Of a DNA stretch of 64,000 bases, positions 62,601 through 64,000 are shown piece after piece (positions within the stretch are counted from its first letter, which is position 1; each line of letters starts with the position of its first letter). The notes under the pieces are model-generated. The model was not told where the DNA came from. It made no database searches and saw nothing but the letters and a program-made list of their open reading frames with translations. Source of the stretch: Rachycentron canadum (Eukaryota; Chordata; Actinopteri; Carangiformes; Rachycentridae); contig CM076654.1 of assembly GCA_038496675.1 (NCBI GenBank), positions 13,540,981 to 13,604,980 on the forward strand, written 5' to 3'. Position numbers and translations under genes: made by a program.

Positions 62601-63353
62601 ATGCACAGGCCTGTCAACTGTGAGAGTAGCAGGAATGACATCCTACACGGGGATTTTTGTGCAGAGGGACTCAAAAACAATGCTGAATTGTGTAAAGATG
62701 GAGAATAGATGTGGGCCCATGTTTAGGCTACGAGACAGAAGCTTCTGGGATTATCCACAAGGCCATTTTTAAGTACACCCAAACAGAAAGCAGGAAGCAT
62801 GTTGACTAACAGCAAAACAAACAAAAAAACAACTCAAAACAACACAATTGTATCCATGTCGATGCAAACTGCCTCCTCTTCTGTCTATGACAACAAAGCC
62901 TTCACTGGGCGGACAAACCTGGCTGTACAGGGACAGGACAGTAGATGTTCAACCGGACACTTACTGAAAGCAGGCGTTGTGCCAGATGTCCTGCAGGACT
63001 TTCATGTGAAATGAGTCTTGAATTTCTCCTCCACAGCCCGCACAGTAACAATGATCAGTACCTGCAAATAATAATAATAATAATAATAATAATTGAACAA
63101 AAAAACACAGAGTCTTCAGTTAAACGTGGAGGGGCTTCAAATTTAGGCTAAAATCGGTGAAACTGGTTGAAGCTGAGGGAGAGAAAACAACAGGTTCGAC
63201 GTTTCAAGGACATTGAAAAAAAAAACATTACGCTTTTAACATTGTATCAACTCGCCGTGAAAAAGCAAAAGACTTTGCTAAACGGAAACAATGTAACCTC
63301 CCCTCGGCATGAAGCAACAACCTGAAATATTCCTCACCTTCTGGTTCCTCCAT
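47665..63353 (-). CDS. limk2: LIM domain kinase 2
   Basis: Ser/Thr kinase that phosphorylates and inactivates cofilin, stabilising actin filaments downstream of ROCK. Sixteen exons: 63353-63338, 63061-62965, 56683-56548, 53648-53539, 53263-53078, 52784-52679, 51599-51385, 51299-51113, 50996-50910, 50625-50494, 49959-49903, 49535-49470, 49042-48868, 48768-48713, 48374-48217 and 47878-47665. They give 665 aa (human 638). Domains: LIM1 (Cys12-His62), LIM2 (from Cys71-x2-Cys74), PDZ (about 125-235, with NAIHVGDRILEINGLPV), a Ser/Pro linker, then the kinase: Gly loop GKGFFG near 340, Lys364 in VMKELIR, HRDLN (Asp455), DFG (473-475) and activation-loop Thr509 in RYTVVGNPYW, the ROCK-target position. 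The C-terminal tail after PAELDEL is Ser/Thr/Pro-rich and longer than in human. The first exon is only 16 coding bases. LIMK2 rather than LIMK1 follows from sequence resemblance and the pik3ip1 neighbour. Confidence 0.97.
51800..52400. mobile_element. Composite interspersed-repeat cluster in limk2 intron 6
   Basis: Segments such as CACTGTGACCTTGACCTTTG (51948 onward), a decayed TTTAAAGAAAT/GAGATATCACCAAAATGAGA part and GACGGACAG near 52320 resemble a dispersed repeat common in teleost genomes; I cannot assign its class. It is split by a short insert bounded by a perfect 10-bp inverted repeat (see 52004-52095). A further CACTATA-rich stretch follows (52150-52250). Confidence 0.5.
52004..52095. 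mobile_element. MITE-like insert with 10-bp perfect terminal inverted repeats
   Basis: AGGTTGTGTC at 52004-52013 is the exact reverse complement of GACACAACCT at 52086-52095. The interior (CCACTCATTCACTCCTCTCAC...) resembles small non-autonomous DNA transposons of fish. It has no coding capacity, and no clear target-site duplication is seen. Confidence 0.5.
53649..56547. other. limk2 intron 3, nothing recognisable
   Basis: A 2.9-kb intron between the exons that split the LIM2 domain. I see only unrelated short open frames; none continues through splice sites or matches a known protein. Confidence 0.6.
61296..61312. repeat. G17 homopolymer in limk2 intron 2
   Basis: Seventeen consecutive G on the plus strand. 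Length is likely variable and hard to sequence. Confidence 0.85.
62523..62537. repeat. G15 homopolymer in limk2 intron 2
   Basis: Fifteen consecutive G on the plus strand, about 430 bp from limk2 exon 2. Confidence 0.85.
63067..63093. repeat. (ATA)n microsatellite next to limk2 exon 2
   Basis: About nine ATA triplets lying a few bases from the exon-2 acceptor. On the gene strand it reads (TAT)n, directly before TTTGCAG. Confidence 0.85.
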
Positions 63354-63887
63354 CTACTTTCTGAGATCGTCGTCGATTCAAGGATTTTTTTATTTTTTTT
63401 TTAAATTTTTTTTACAAACGCCTCATTCTGAAGGAGGAGAGCTGCGTTGCGCCGCTTTAAAGTTTTATTCCTCCCCGTGACTCCCAAACCCCCAAATCTG
63501 AGTAGGACAGGAGGAGGGGGAAAAAGCCCCACACAAACCCCTTCAATTCTCCACAGAAAATAAGAAACCTAGTTTCTCCGGGACGGAGGTGCCTCCTCGC
63601 TGCTGGCTGACTGACGTAATGCAGTCGACACATTCCTGTACGGAGAGCGGAAGGGCTCAGCTGCAGCACCTGGAAGCAGGAGAAAGGCGAGGTTTGGCCC
63701 CAAACTGACAAGGAATAACAGTGGCGCCACCTACCGCCGAAAACACCACACTGCACAAGCACGTTTCATTTTACAGGCGTGAGTTTATCACCCCTCTCCC
63801 TTTCATCATTGTAGCCGGTGTAAGAGAGGGAGCACAAAACTCTCTGTGATTAATTCACTATGTTTTCAAACGAATTCAAAGAGCCAG

Positions 63888-63928
<41 letters not shown>

Positions 63929-63946
63929 TATATATATACACACATA

Positions 63947-64000
<54 letters not shown>
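63354..64000. other. limk2 5' region and TA/CA microsatellite
   Basis: The first part is the probable limk2 promoter and 5' UTR, with a T/A-rich stretch (63387-63412) and a GC-richer block (63430-63740). No further gene is seen. From 63887 to 63996 the sequence is an alternating (TA)n/(CA)n compound microsatellite running to the window edge. Confidence 0.6.
63887..63996. repeat. (TA)n/(CA)n compound microsatellite
   Basis: About 110 bp of alternating purine-pyrimidine repeats (TA and CA blocks) at the right edge of the window. Confidence 0.95.

Larger units (their letters stand above)
56684..62964. other. limk2 intron 2 (6.3 kb), no gene recognised
   Basis: The largest intron in the window splits the LIM1 zinc-binding module. 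It holds two G homopolymers (61296-61312 and 62523-62537) and AT-rich sequence. In mammals an alternative first exon for a LIM1-truncated isoform lies in this part of the gene, but I could not identify a convincing equivalent here. Confidence 0.55.

Noticed and set aside
63457..63762. 101-aa minus-strand open frame upstream of limk2
   Set aside because: GC-richer promoter/5' region gives a chance open frame; it does not splice into limk2 and matches nothing known.
1..64000. CRISPR arrays, phage, toxin-antitoxin or other prokaryote-type systems
   Set aside because: The tandem repeats present are microsatellites or a minisatellite without spacer structure, and all real genes are intron-rich vertebrate genes.

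Overview
The window is vertebrate nuclear DNA, almost certainly from a ray-finned (teleost) fish. Every gene is split into many short exons with GT-AG introns, many of them only 80-400 bp. The proteins match vertebrate families, and simple repeats and Tc1/MITE-type relics are typical of fish. There is no operon, plasmid, phage or CRISPR-like structure. I rebuilt all six protein-coding genes exon by exon, and reading-frame phase is consistent across every junction.

Layout. (1) 1-6879, minus: the 5' part of dnah10 (axonemal inner-arm dynein heavy chain 10), 19 exons and 1,057 residues, running off the left edge. An X-box and a forkhead motif lie just upstream of its start codon. (2) 9172-17107, minus: complete atp6v0a2 (V-ATPase a2 subunit), 20 exons, 849 aa, with a CCAAT-bearing minisatellite filling one intron. 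(3) 18765-23284, minus: complete tctn2 (tectonic-2, ciliary transition zone), 18 exons, 722 aa. A decayed Tc1/mariner-like transposase relic lies between (2) and (3). (4) 23734-24534: a broken duplicate of an internal piece of gene (5). (5) 25013-35860, plus: a complete THADA/Trm732-family gene, 31 exons, 1,883 aa. (6) 39002-44347, plus: complete pik3ip1 (kringle/transmembrane PI3K inhibitor), 6 exons, 268 aa. (7) 47665-63353, minus: complete limk2 (LIM kinase 2), 16 exons, 665 aa, convergent with pik3ip1. The right end is limk2 upstream sequence plus a TA/CA microsatellite.

How they relate. dnah10 and tctn2 are both cilium genes: one a motor in motile axonemes, the other part of the transition-zone gate. 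atp6v0a2, thada, pik3ip1 and limk2 serve organelle acidification, tRNA modification, PI3K damping and actin control. They share a neighbourhood, not a pathway. The order TCTN2-ATP6V0A2-DNAH10 matches human 12q24.31 and the convergent LIMK2/PIK3IP1 pair matches human 22q12, so the window joins two blocks that are separate in humans.

I found no convincing undescribed biological system. The points most worth checking are the decayed internal duplicate of the thada-family gene, the status of that gene as THADA orthologue or paralogue, the CCAAT minisatellite, and the X-box/FOX pair at dnah10.
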